Of a stretch of 64,000 nt of DNA, positions 23,165-35,199 are shown piece after piece. The translations under genes and the position numbers were made by a program. Position 1 is the first letter of the stretch, and each line of letters starts with the position of its first letter. The stretch is from positions 24,324,195 through 24,388,194 of the forward strand of contig CM033394.1 of assembly GCA_019426215.1 (NCBI GenBank), read 5' to 3'. This stretch comes from Buddleja alternifolia (taxonomy: Eukaryota; Streptophyta; Magnoliopsida; Lamiales; Scrophulariaceae). The notes under the pieces were generated by a model. That model ran no database searches and was not told the DNA's origin. It worked only from the letters and a program-made list of their open reading frames with translations.

Positions 23165-24639
23165 TTTGTGTATCCACAACACTTACCAGTACACGGCCCT
23201 GAATCACGTGAACGGAGGTATGACAAATTAAGAAAAATGGGAGCCGTTGATTTTTGGGTACTACTGATCCAACAAAGGCAGAGACATGGTTAAAACAAAC
23301 TGAGAGAGTTTTCCATTTGATGCAATGTACTCCAGAAGAAAAATTCGACTACGTAGTATCACTCCTTCAAAGAGATGCATATGCTTGGTGGGAGACTATA
23401 CCTGATAGCACTACTCAGCCACCTATATTGACATGGAATGACTTCCTTAGGGAATTTCATGACGCGTACGTGCCAGAAGTATACAAGGATCAGAAAGAAA
23501 AGGAATTTCTTGAACTTCAGCACTGGAATAGATTAGTTGCTGAGTATGAAGTGCTGTTTAATCAACTTTCTCATTATGCCCCACATATGATAGCCACAGA
23601 AAAGAAAAAGTGCACCAGATTTGAATCCGGACTTCGATTTACTATCCGAAACCGTATCACGCAAACCGATTTAGAGTCTTATAGCAAGCTTAAAGTAGCA
23701 GCGATTCGTTCAGAGAAATTAGATTCAGAGTCCAAAAACTTTCAACTTAATAAGAAGAGGCAAAACGAGAACACTGGTGGATTTAGGGACAAAAAGGCAT
23801 TCACCTCATCTTCACAAAGAGGCTTCCTGAGTAGCTCTAAAGGTAATAATTTTAGGAGCACAACATCAAATACCATGGGTGTTGGTTCCACATCATTCGT
23901 TCCCGAATGTGCACATTGCGGGAGGAATCATCGTGGAGAATGTAGGTTACTTACAAGAAAGTGTTTTAGATGTGGGGAGCTTGGTCATATAGCAAGGAAT
24001 TGCCCAATGTCACATGAGGAAACCACCAATGAGCAGAGCGGATTTAGTGGATCCAATCCTAGTAGAGGTAGGGGTCGAGGAAGATTTGGGGAGGGTAGAC
24101 GAGCTGGTACAGAAAGCAGCCAAGCTAGCAAGGAACAACCACAAGCTCGAGTTTTTGCGATGACACGAGAAGAAGCTAAAGCCACACCTACCGTAATTAC
24201 TGGTAACATCTCTATTTTTGGTATAAATGCCCATGTTTTGTTTGATCCAGGAGCAACCCATTCATTTATATCACAATCATTTGCAACATATTTGGGTAAG
24301 CCAGAGTCTTTGGGTTATGATTTACTTGTTCGAACCCCAATCGGTAGTGTTGTTATTGTCAATACCATGTATCGTGGGTGTATCTGTTGCAATCATTTGC
24401 AACAGATTGAGGGTACTAAATTTCATACTAAATTGTCAATGCCATTAAGGGATTTTGATGTGATCTTGGGTATGGATTGGCTAAGTGAACACCATGCTAA
24501 ACTAGATTGTTTCACCAAGGAAATTGTGCTACAACCTTCTGATCATACGTGTATAGTATTAAAAGGGGAAAGAGAGACTCTGCCTGGTTGTATAATATCT
24601 GCATTGAGAGCATTTAAAATGATTAGAAAGGGGGTGTGA
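23165..24639 (+). pseudogene. gag and protease of the 22.9-27.6 kb element
   Basis: Encodes capsid (YAWWETIPD near 23385-23410), then two cysteine-rich motifs: a CxxCxxxHxxxxC-like first one near 23910 and a canonical CCHC knuckle CFRCGELGHIARNC near 23962-24003, then an R/G-rich linker and the retropepsin-like protease. The protease active site reads DPGATHS near 24245 where the family normally has DSG, a change expected to damage catalysis; the ILGMDWL flap-distal motif is at about 24463. The frame is broken near 23252, where one T is missing compared with the inverted gag copy at 22490, and ends early at 24639 after an extra G near 24632. The original start lies upstream of 23165 and no clear ATG was found. 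Confidence 0.85.
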
Positions 24640-25630
24640 AGCTTATTTAGGTCATGTCGTGGACACAAGATTAAACAGTTTGAAACTTGAAGATATTCCT
24701 GTGGTTAAAGAGTATCCTGATGTGTTTCCAGACGACCTCCCAGGGTTACCTCCGAGTAGGGATATAGAATTCACTATTGAATTACAACCAGGTACCGCAC
24801 CAATTTCTATCCCTCCATAAAGAATGGCACCTATTGAATTGCAAGAATTGAAAACACAACTGCATGAATTACATGAGATAGGGTACATCAGACCGAGTGC
24901 TTCACCATGGGGTGCACCAGTACTGTTTGTTAAAAAGAAGGATGGCACTTTGAGATTGTGCATAGATTATCGACAGTTAAGTCGAGTCACAGTGAAGAAT
25001 AAGTATCCATTACCTAGGGTGGATGATTTATTTGATCAGCTGCAGGGTGCTAGCATTTTCTCCAAGATTGATTTGAGATCCGGGTATCATCAGTTAAAAA
25101 TTGCAGAGGCCGATATTCCAAAGACAGCTTTTCGAACGAGGTATGGCCATTATGAGTTTTTAGTGATGCCTTTCGGTCTGACTAATGCACCTGCTGTGTT
25201 CATGGCACTGATGAATAATATATTTAGACCGTATCTGGACAAATTTGTGATTGTCTTCATTGATGATATTCTAATTTATTCTAAATCGTCTGAAGAACAT
25301 GAACAACACGTGAGAATTGTGTTGCAAATCCTACGTGAGAAACAGTTGTATGCGAAATTGAGTAAATGTGAATTTTGGTTAGACCACAAGTCATCTTTTT
25401 GGGACACGTTATTGCCGAGGATGGTATTAAGGTTGACCCGCAGAAAATTGAAGTAGTACTTAAATGGGAAAGCCCAAGAAATGTTACAGAAGTCCGTAGT
25501 TTTTTGGGTTTGGCGGGGTATTACCGACGATTTGTTGAGAATTTTTCTCGTATTGCTGCTCCAATGACCAAATTGTTACAAAAAAGGCGTTCCGTTCATA
25601 TGGACAGAGCAAAGCCAGAAAAGTTTTGAA
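24640..25630 (+). pseudogene. Reverse transcriptase remnant
   Basis: Contains the linker to RT (EYPDVFPDDLPGL near 24713), then [43 protein letters not shown] and the catalytic FIDDILIYS (near 25253-25280), followed by the connection ([15 protein letters not shown]). It copies element RNA into DNA. A TAA replaces the expected tyrosine codon near 24820, and one-base shifts near 25385 (in the FLGHVI motif) and 25590 split the domain into frames 24824-25456, 25375-25629 and onward. All core RT motifs are still visible. Confidence 0.9.
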
Positions 25631-26035
25631 GAGTTGAAGAAACGACTTACTACTGCCCCAGTATTGACAATTCCTTCAGGTAATGATGGTTTTGTTATTT
25701 ATAGTGATGCTTCTTACCAAGATTTCGGATGTGTTTTAATGCAACATGGTAAGGTTATTGCATATGCTTCCCGACAACTTAAACCACATGAGATGTGTTA
25801 TCCTACTCATGACCTGAGCTTGTTGCAGTTGTTCTCGCTTTAAAAATATGGAGACATTACTTATATGGTGCCACATTTCAAATTTTCACTGACCATAAAA
25901 GTTTGAAATACTTGTTGAGCCAGAAAGAGTTGAACATGCGACAAGGAAGATGGCTTGAATTGCTAAAAGATTATGACTGCACTATTGAGTATCATCCTGG
26001 GAAAGCTAATGTTGTTGCTGATGCTTTAAGTCGAA
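25631..26035 (+). pseudogene. RNase H remnant
   Basis: Shows VIYSDAS (first catalytic aspartate, near 25700), [10 protein letters not shown], then [10 protein letters not shown] and the [14 protein letters not shown] motif (near 25995-26030). The expected EL-AAVVFAL helix near 25815 is disrupted by a small deletion that changes frame, so the domain is split between frames 25634-25843 and 25903 onward. It degrades the RNA strand during reverse transcription in intact relatives. Confidence 0.85.
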
Positions 26036-27424
26036 AATCCTATGGTACTATTTCTTATCTTACGGTGGATTCTATACCGTATTTGCTGGACTTGAGAAAG
26101 ATGAATGCTCAGATGGATGTTAATGATACGGGTGTCTTATATGTTACAATTGGTGTTCGTCCGACTATGATTGAAAGAATTAAAAAGGCTCAATTTCGTG
26201 ATGACAAACTGACTAGTATTGCTGAAAAGGTGAAACAGGAAAAGAGTACAGCTTTTGTTATCAAGGATGATGGTAGCTTAACAATCAACCACAGACTTTG
26301 TGTTCCTAATGTCGATGGCCTAAGGCATGAGATAATGGAGGAAGCTCACACTGCACCATATGCCATGCATCCAGGTAGTACAAAGATGTATCAAAACTTG
26401 AAGACCCATTATTGGTGGCCCAGAATGAAGAAAGATGTAAAAGAGTATGTTTCTAAATGCTTGACATGCCAACAAGTGAAAGTAGAACATCAGGTACCCG
26501 TAGGTAAGTTGCATCCATTACCTATTCCGGTTTGGAAGTGGGAGCGTATTACTATGGATTTTCTTTATGATCTACCAATGACACGGAGAAAGAATGATGC
26601 CATTTGGATGATTATTGATTGGCTTACAAAATTGGCTCACTTTTTACCATTCAAGTGGGGTTCTACTCTGGAACATCTTGCGAGAAAGTATGTGGATGAA
26701 ATTGTGAGATTACATGGTGTACCTTTATCTATTGTGTCAGATCGTGATCCTCGTTTTACATCGAGATTTTGGGGTAGCTTACAACAAGCATTGGGTACTA
26801 AATTACATTTTAGTACGACATTTCACCCACAGACGGATGGACAATCAGAGAGAACTATTCAGACTTTAGATATGCTTAGGGTATGTGTTCTTGAATTTAA
26901 AGGCTCTTGGGATGATCATATAGCACTTATGGAATTTGCATACAACAATCAATATCATAGCAGCATTGGCATGGCTCCTTATGAAGCATTATATGGTAGA
27001 AAATGTAGGAGTCCAGTATGTTGGGATGAAAGTGGAATGCAGTTGTTAGAAGGATCAAATTTGATTCAAGATACCGTTGAAAAAGTGAAAATTGTCAAAA
27101 ATCGACTAAAGGCAGCCCAAGATAGAGAAAAGAGTTATATTGATCAACACAGATGGGAAATGGAATATGAGGTTGGTGAAAAAGTGTTCTTACGTGTTTC
27201 TCCTTGGAGAGGTATTCTCAGATTTGGCAAGAAAGGTAAACTATCTCCTCGTTACATTGGCCCTTACGAGATACTTGAAAGAGTTGGTCCATTAGCTTAC
27301 CGTCTAGCATTGCCACCAGAGTTGTCACAGATTCATAATGTATTCCACGTTAGCATGCTTCGCCGATACAGATCCGATCCTTCTCACATTCTTCGAGATC
27401 ATCCAATTGAGATTCTGGTAATTT
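26036..27424 (+). pseudogene. Integrase (zinc finger, catalytic core, GPY/F)
   Basis: A long uninterrupted stretch. The HHCC zinc finger spans the [10 protein letters not shown] histidine region and the CLTCQQVK cysteine pair (near 26457-26480). The core has the three catalytic acids in IIDWLTK (near 26610), VSDRDPRF (near 26735) and QSERTIQ (near 26840), with TFHPQTDGQ before the last one. The GPY/F module is [15 protein letters not shown] (near 27245). It inserts the element DNA. The frame is lost near 27417, just before the chromodomain. It is the one integrase in the window with all catalytic acids in one open frame (25903-27426). Confidence 0.9.
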
Positions 27425-27609
27425 AAGTTATGTTGAAGAACCGATGGAAATCATGGGCCACAAAGACAAGCAGCTTCGAAATAGAACAATTCCATTGGTG
27501 AAAGTGTTATGGAAGAATCATTCGAGACAAGAAGCAACTTGGGAGACAGAACAACACATGAGAGAACAGTATCCGTGGTTATTTAGCGATACAGGTACAA
27601 ATTAAGAGG
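27425..27609 (+). pseudogene. Chromodomain-like C-terminus of pol, out of frame
   Basis: After a one-base shift near 27417, the frame reads VKVLWKNHSRQEATWE and ends at TAA (27603-27605). This is the chromodomain-like tail of plant chromoviruses, thought to direct integration to heterochromatin. Confidence 0.8.
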
Positions 27610-27639
27610 ACGAAATCTTGAAAAAAGGGGGAAAGGATT

Positions 27640-27945
27640 GTCATGACCCAAAACCTCACTTTTCATTAAATCACACATTAGCATAAATACATGCATTTTG
27701 GTAGAATAATGATTTTCGTTAATTAGATTTCATAATTATTCGATTCGTGCTCGACCCAAAGTATTTTGTTCGTGCTTGTATAGCCAAATTACACTTTAAC
27801 TATATGTAATATAGCCTATTATTCTGTGCATATCATGCTATAGTAGCATGTGTGTAGAATAATCTAATGCATAGGTGCTATGTGAGTAAGTGCCCAGGTA
27901 CATTTATATAAATATATGTATCAATACACATATTTGAATAGATAT

Positions 27946-27976
<31 letters not shown>

Positions 27977-29515
27977 TAGATGAGTGTTGCATAAGTGTTG
28001 GTGTCAACATTAGAGGTTTAACACCTCATCTCCTTTAAAAACGTGTGGCAAGGATGAGAAAACCAATATATTCATCTTTCCTTCTTTCTATTTTAATATT
28101 CTTGCCAAAAAAAAAAAGAAGTCATTCACCTTCAAGAAAGAAACTCCAAACTGATCGGCTGGAAATTCCCCTCCAATCAGCCCTCTAATTTCTCTCAAAA
28201 TCAAGAAATTAAAGAGAGAGATTCAAGAGGAAAAGAAAAAAAAAAATACCCCAAGAGCAGGAAGCTTCATCTTTTCTTGACTCTTTATTTTTAAAGGTAT
28301 ATAGTTGCTATCTTATATATCTTGATTATATGTTTGGAGTGAATTATATGCTTATATTTTAGATGAAGAACACCTTGAAGGCCTGAAATAGACAGTAGTT
28401 TATCATAAATACATATTTAGTTAACTTGAATGCATGACAACCAGTTTCTGAAATCTCAGTTTCTAAAGTTAGACTTTAAAGCCGTAAGTAGGTACCTAAA
28501 CGTGCGATTTTGATTGTGTCAAATTTTCTGGATAAACTTGATTGTCTCTTGAACATCTCTGTAAAATTTCGTAAAGATTGGAGTTCTGTGGATTTTTCTA
28601 AAAATCGTTGATCAAAATCGCCAGTCTGTTCGGCGGAAGTGAAAATTGTTACTGTTTTGAAGGTTTTTCGAGTACATAGAAATTTTTGTTTACTCTAAAA
28701 TTTTTATAGTATCTGTATACATATGTTATGGAGACGTCATATAAATTTTGGAATGTTTCAGTAAACAGGGGATTTTACACGAATATTTGAATATAAGGTG
28801 TCTGTTCTAAAACAAATCTGTTGGGACAGCTGTTTCGTTAATCGAATCCCCAACGTGACAAGGAAATTAAATCTGGAATTACTATGTCATATTAGTCAAT
28901 GTGTCATATCAAAGGTAATTATGCATTTTGATGTGTTTAATAGGTCGAGATTCCAATAGCGGAGCTGAAAACGCCAACTAGACGAAGATACCTCGACGAA
29001 CCACTATTTGTGAATATAATTGGGTGACTTGATAATTCATTCCTTTGATTGATATTTGTAAATGAATCCTTTATTGGTCTACGTGTGTTGATCGTGAAGC
29101 TTATGGTGTTGTAAACATGGTTATATGATGATTGGGTGATGGAAACGAATGTGGTGAATATAATTCATTGTGTAATATATGTGAACTACCTGAATTTTAA
29201 CATGGTGAAAATGTTGTTGATGATTTGATGCTGAAAATGAGATACATGATACGAACATGCATTCATTCGAGATAAAAGGTTCTGTTATGGCTGCTAATAA
29301 CCCTGAGCCATGTGTTCAAAGAATTTCCAGTATAATTGGACCACAGAGTACCATACGGCCACCCGAGTTCACTGAACTCCCATGTGTTATATGAATTACA
29401 GAGTGCCATGGCCATTATCGTGATCACGAACTACTCTTGGTTATAGTAGGCCATTAACAGTAAAAGAAAATGAGTAAGCACGTGCATCATGTGTTTCTGA
29501 ATGATAGGAATTGAA
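27640..29515 (+). repeat. 3' LTR of the 22.9-27.6 kb element, right end lost
   Basis: Starts TGTCATGACCC directly after the polypurine tract. It holds a (TA)n tract about 305 bases in (27943-27976) and the conserved CTGTTCGGCGG block near 28560-28870. It ends near 29515 where reverse-oriented LTR sequence takes over, so the expected ...TGTTACA end seen at 22922 is absent. Confidence 0.75.
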
Positions 29516-31265
29516 TGGGAAATGATACAAGCAATCAAAACGATGAATATCAATCACGATACATATAACAAAACCAAAATGAATAACACATATACTTTAG
29601 ATTCATGTCATATGATTCTGTTCCATCTCCCCACTGTCCCATACCAGCGGGAGATTTCACACCTTTTGAGATTTGCAAATGTCGGGATTCTAGTGGTGGC
29701 TCCTACAGGTTCAAGAGGTGGCCCTCGCCGTCGCGTGGCACTTTGTCCTGTATAGCACTTAGCTCCCTTCAGTCTGCGAACTTTCCAAGTGTCGGGATTC
29801 TAGAGGTGGATCCTACGGGTTCAAGAGGTGGCTAAAGATATCGATAAGATAGTTGCAGAACGAAACAAGGGAATAACAATTAGGTAAAGCAATTAAAGAG
29901 TTTCAAGGAAAAGAGAAACCCTCACAGTTACAACTCGATGTCATCGCCTTGTGTATCGTCTAAACCACAATCCATCCTACTGTCCAAATACACCGTCATA
30001 TTCTTAAATTATAAAACTTTATAATCCAACCAAATACAACAAATTATTTCATACTATCCAACCATATAGGCAATTAGGTTCAAACTAGCCCCCTTACATG
30101 CGCAATATATTTCAACAATTTTTTAACGCATTCTTGGATTGGAATTTCTTTCTCAAATTTTTTAAGGATATCAGATAGGATGCTGAAAAAGTCAACATAA
30201 TTTTTCCAGATTTAATTTCCTTGTGAAATTGGGGATTCACTCAACGAAACGGGACAGTCCTGACAGATTTTTTGAGAACAGACAACTTATATTCAAATAT
30301 TTTTATAAAATCCCCTGATTACGGAAAACTTACGAAATTTATATGACATCTCTATAACATATGTATACAGCTACTGTAAAATTTTTAGAGTAAACCAAAA
30401 TTTCCAAGTACGCGAAATATCTTCAAAACAGAAACAATTCTCAATTCCGCCGAACAGAATGGCGATTTTGTCAACGATTTTTAGAAAATTCCACAAAACT
30501 CCAATACTCACCAAATTTTCCAGAGACGTTATAAACATAACCAAGATAATACAGAAAATTTAATATAATCAAATTATTGGGTTTGATCTCTGAAATACCG
30601 ATTTCAATATCAAAATCAGAAGCTGAAATTTCCATACTTCTTATTTTCATGTCAAAACCAACATGCATGTCCTATACACTTTTTAGAAACTTACTAATTT
30701 GACATTAAATTACCCAATGAAGCTTGAAATACAAATATATCCATGGGTATACAAGAATTTAGCCAGATGCTACACCTATTCACACATGCAACTATAATTT
30801 CAACCCAACATTCACAATCACATCATGCATGCAAGAATCTAACTATCAAGTCAATAACCCATCACTAAAGTATGATTAATATATCACTACAGGTGTGAGG
30901 ATTTGATACCTAACACTGAGAGAGATGAAACCCACTTCCAATCCATAGCTTGCAAAAATTTCCCCAGCAGCTGATTTTGTCTCTGTGCAAAAGGGTCACG
31001 GGTGGACTACCTTTGTGACCAATTACGAACTTCTGTTTAGAAACCAAAACAACCGTATTCTTCCTCTATCTCTTAGGAAGAAATTAAGACCAATTACACA
31101 AAATTTGGATATTGTTTGAGCCTGCAAATCGAAGATCTCCCAATACTGCGCAACCTGCGTTTTTCCCTTTTCCAGCTTTTGAAAATTAAGACCAACCTTT
31201 TCCTATTTTGTGAGAGGAATATTGAGGAGCTTTGAAGGTATATATGAAGGTGATGGTCAAAAAGG
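29516..31265 (-). repeat. Minus-strand LTR fragment, both ends missing
   Basis: Reverse complement of the middle of the 15387/43599-type LTR: GC-rich subrepeats at 29685-29830, the conserved block at about 30200-30530, and sequence matching 15900-16260 at 30890-31250. It lacks both the LTR start and the primer-binding-site end. Confidence 0.8.
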
Positions 31266-33867
31266 TAGTCTTCTATATAAGGTGTTGACGAAGGCTTGGA
31301 TTCTCGATCACTTCATACTTGTTTACGTAGATCTTCTAAGTTCTATCCATTTTTAGATTCTATGAGTGACGCTCCTACCCTTTTCTAGTGTCATTGACCA
31401 TCGATGCTTGTAGGGCTCTATGAAGATCCTTGTACGATGATCATTTACACGTGTTAGAATCTAAATAGAACAACACTCGGTATTTCAATCAATATGGTGC
31501 GCGCAGCTGGATGAATCTTGCTTCGTGAATGTCGTCGTTATAGATCCCTATATCATGCTTCCACTGCACCACTATATAGTCTCGGCGTTGTTTGTTGTTA
31601 AAAAAATATTTCGCACATAATGACTTTATAAACGGGCTCAAACTCTCGAGTTTGATGTTTGCTCTAGGTTTGAAGTTACAAGATATAAGTGATTCTATGA
31701 AAAAATTAGGCTTAAGAATCACTATCGACAGTCGCCTATGGTGGAATTTGAAGGTAATCAAAATCATAAGGAATAGTTAGGTCGAATTACTGAAAGATAT
31801 ACAAAATTATTGTCAGCTCATGAACAAGGGTGACAATATAATTGAACAATCTAACCAAGACTTTTGAGTGTCCACTTGAGGTAGTTAGAATATATGTGTG
31901 TCTCTTGTCAAAAAGTAAAATGTTCAAGGATTTCAAGATATTGAACGAGATGACAAGGTGGCTAAGAAAGAGAGATGACCGAGGAATAAGTATGAGGTAT
32001 TCAATGAGGTTATATATTAAATAAAATTTGTTATCCAAACGAAAGAGATGGAATACAAAGAAGTTCACAACAATCAAATCAAGTTTTAAAGGTTTCATGA
32101 ATATAAGTCAGCAATGACAAGGGGGTTCATTAGTAAGAATCATCTTAAACAATGTATAGTTTGTAAGGAAAATGAAAGAAGAATCTCATTTGATAATGGA
32201 TTTCAAACATTAAATAGTCAAAAGCCAAATTCCAAGACTAAAGCTATCAAAGTTTTTTTTTTTTTTTTGGATTATGAATAAAATATATTACAACAAGCAT
32301 GGACTGCTAAAAAGAGTGATATACAATGATTTGTGGTTTAGGAATATACATTGGAGCTCAAAGATTGTTATAACCTTCGTCAATAATAGTGGGATGCGAT
32401 ATGGTATAATAGAAGAGGACGCAATAGTCATTCTTACTATGATCACTGAAAGATGGTGAGTGAAATTACAGGTCGAAGGATAATTTGAAATGTTTAAAAT
32501 GGGATTGAATATAAGAAGATTTACACAGAGAGGTAGAGTTTGAACTGTACAATTGCGTTTTGAATAAACAACTAGAATCGTTGAACACTGAAGGACTGGG
32601 ATAGAAATATTAGGATAAAAGAGACTAACGGTAAGTACCAGGAGGAGTTGAAAACGTAGTGATGCAATTACCATGATATGCACAAACAATTGGAATATGT
32701 ATCAAAGAAAGGAGTTCCAAGCAGAGTTTATTCAACAGGAGTTGTAGATAGAAGCAAAATATTTCTCAGAAAAACAAGTAGAAAGATTGAATTTCATAAT
32801 AAAATGATTCGATTAAAAGTAAAGATTAGTGGCAAAAAAAAAATATCGGTTTCAAAAGACGAAAAATAGGATTCTCAACTTAGGGTCAGCGATCCTTAGA
32901 CGCCCAAAGGAAGCACTGCACATAGAGTTTTGAAGGAAGTTCAAACTTCAATAGGAGAGTCCTCAAATATATACAATGACATTTGGTATCCAAAAATAGA
33001 AATTATAATCAAGTTTACGGCTTGAGGGGTGACCAAGAGCAAAAGAAAATAGTCAACGATTCGGAGTTTCAGGGCTAAAGATAATACAAACGTGAGAGCA
33101 GGATCATTAAGAATAAATGAATAAACAGAAGGTATTGACATAAAAATGGATTAATAGGATTCAAACATTAAGCATGACAAGGTTTTGAGATAGATGATGA
33201 TTACTCTGGACATCAAAATGCTTCAAATGTTGATGATAACAAGACGGAATCAAGTTTTATAACGGATACAACAAGATTAGGGCTTGGAACAATGTTAAGG
33301 CAATTTCCATGAGTAAAAGTCTCAAGACTGGCAAGTATCCAAAATGGAGAACTTAACTAGGTTCGAGGGATATGAGCTTACTTGCTCTAATTTGCAATTA
33401 CCGCTAACCAACTCATCCCTTAAAAGGTCCAACCTCTCAGAGCAAGTAAAAAAAAAACATTACCATTATTCCTTCTCCTATTGATATATCTAATCTTGTC
33501 GCCCATCTAATACATCTTCAAAACTCATCTCCTAAGCTCAACCAATCACAACTCCATGCCAAAGTCCAAAGATCTTATCCAAGTATAGCTCAGGTACTAA
33601 CCCAAGCTCTGATACCACCAATTGTAGCGCCCACCGAGCACCTGGTGGCCCGCTACACAGCAACGCCAGCTCGATCCAGGATATCGTCCTTTCTCGAGTC
33701 AGCGCTAAGCGTCAGACCTATACTAATTCATTTGCTGAAACTAAAAATTTTCATTCCAACTAAACCAACCATACATCCTTCATCAGTCTTACATAATTCA
33801 ACAACAACTCTGTCAATTACAGGTCTCCAAGCCAAAACATATACATACCCAATCATACATCCCAAAG
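31266..33867 (-). repeat. Left arm of a large inverted repeat: leader plus LTR end
   Basis: Minus-strand copy of leader (31266-33605), primer-binding site and the last ~245 bases of an LTR (33623-33867). It is nearly identical in reverse to about 37490-40090. Frames such as 32288-32689 (minus) and its twin at 38701-39102 (plus) lack any recognised domain. The arm contains a degraded initiator-tRNA-like segment near 31545-31585. Confidence 0.85.
33606..33617 (-). promoter_or_regulatory. Primer-binding site, left arm
   Basis: Exact TGGTATCAGAGC on the minus strand; the LTR edge is at 33623. Confidence 0.85.
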
Positions 33868-34524
33868 CAGAACCAACATGTGATTCATTACAATTATAGT
33901 ACTGAATTTAGAACCTAACCTAAATTGAGAATAGGAAATGCTTTTCCTTCCTCTGAAATGTTAGAATTCTTATAAATTCATTAGTTTAGTGGTATTTACG
34001 AGTCTATTCGAATACACTCATATATCTTTTAAACCAGTTAAATTCTTTGTTATTGATAAATGCCTTTTTAAAACTTCTTGCTTATTTGAATTACCTTGAA
34101 TTATCTACCGACGATCTTTGAGATCTGATCTGTCTTATCTTTTGTGAACGTTAATTTCTTCGTGGTATCGTCATCGGTGGAAACACCCTCCTATTCCACA
34201 ATAATCATCATTGACCTGGAAAGCTTTTTATGCTTAATCTTTGGGTTGCTTAATGTTCCTTCTTAATTGCAAAACCTTTTTTCTATTGATTCCTAGTTGA
34301 TCACCCGACTAGCAGTTTTTATTACTTTTTATTCTTGAAACCTGTACTTGTTGACAATTTCTTGTATCGGCTCTTGTTCACCTCTCACGCTCTATACCTC
34401 ATTATCCTCGCAATTCTTGAAATTCAATTGTCTACATTTGGGGACTCTTCTACTTGAGCATGTTTTCTAATCACCTTGTTTCTTGTTTGAATTTAGGGAC
34501 CAAATTCTACTAAGGAGGGGCGAT
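33868..34524 (+). mobile_element. Coding-free internal region ending in a polypurine tract
   Basis: Plus-strand sequence resembling the array leader in the same sense (for example 'gaaatgcttttccttcctctgaaatgttagaattc' is the counterpart of the reverse complement of about 3250-3290) and running without any gag or pol into AAGGAGGGGCGAT at about 34511-34523, then an LTR start at 34525. This is what a LARD-like non-autonomous LTR element would look like: leader straight into polypurine tract. The left end is truncated. Confidence 0.65.
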
Positions 34525-34758
34525 TGTAACACCCCGGTTTATCTCAATCTTAATTTTATATAATCCTATTATTTATCTATTAGTTTCAATTTTGAAAAGG
34601 TAAACTACCCGATTGGGCTACTTTATAATTTTTTTAAAGTATAGGGGCTAATGTGCGATTTGTATTTTCAGAGTTGAACCCCACTCGGTATAATTTATCA
34701 ATTCGACATAAATATTATTTATTTCAAAATACGATAATCTTACCGAAACACTTTTGGC

Positions 34759-34770
34759 CTATATATAGAG
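34759..34770 (+). promoter_or_regulatory. Putative LTR TATA box
   Basis: CTATATATAGAG about 235 bases after the LTR start, a plausible Pol II core promoter. Confidence 0.5.
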
Positions 34771-35199
34771 TTTTCCAAATTATGTTTTTCTGTCCCGTGA
34801 CTTCATCCGACTTGTTATAAGTTCTCATGGTCAAACGTTTATGGAACTTATTTTATGTCTATATAGATTTTACTAACACCCATTAACTTAGTAGAATAGG
34901 AAAAGTAGGGTCAATTATATAGCATGTTCTAGTAGTGCTCTCAAGTGAAGATAATCAAAATTTAAGGGCTCTAGTGCAAATAATTGCTTAGTGGCACGTT
35001 TACTACCACAATAGCTAAATTATTGACACCTTAGCATCAGTTTATAAGCATAATCATCAGATTGTAGCAGCTAACACCTTGAAGTCCACCGTAAGAAGAG
35101 GAACAATCACGAACCAAAGATGTACCATGTCAATTTGAGCACTACTTTATCCAGACTTCCAAATCGTTCTTCCCCGAAACTGGCCTTCCCTAGCTCGGA

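Larger units (their letters stand above)
22923..27639 (+). mobile_element. Internal region of a chromovirus-type Ty3/Gypsy element (Tekay/Del-like)
   Basis: Runs from the primer-binding site to a polypurine tract (AAAAAAGGGGGAAAGGA, about 27622-27639) with gag, protease, RT, RNase H, integrase and chromodomain in order. It is the most complete pol in the window, with no large deletions, but at least five frameshifts (near 23252, 24632, 25385, 25590, 25815, plus one near 27417) and a stop near 24820 make it inactive. Lineage assignment rests on the chromodomain, long LTRs and initiator-Met primer site. Confidence 0.85.

Noticed and set aside
32288..32689. 133-codon frame conserved in both arms of the inverted repeat
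   Set aside because: The arms are near-identical DNA, so conservation is automatic; there is no domain or start context to support a gene.
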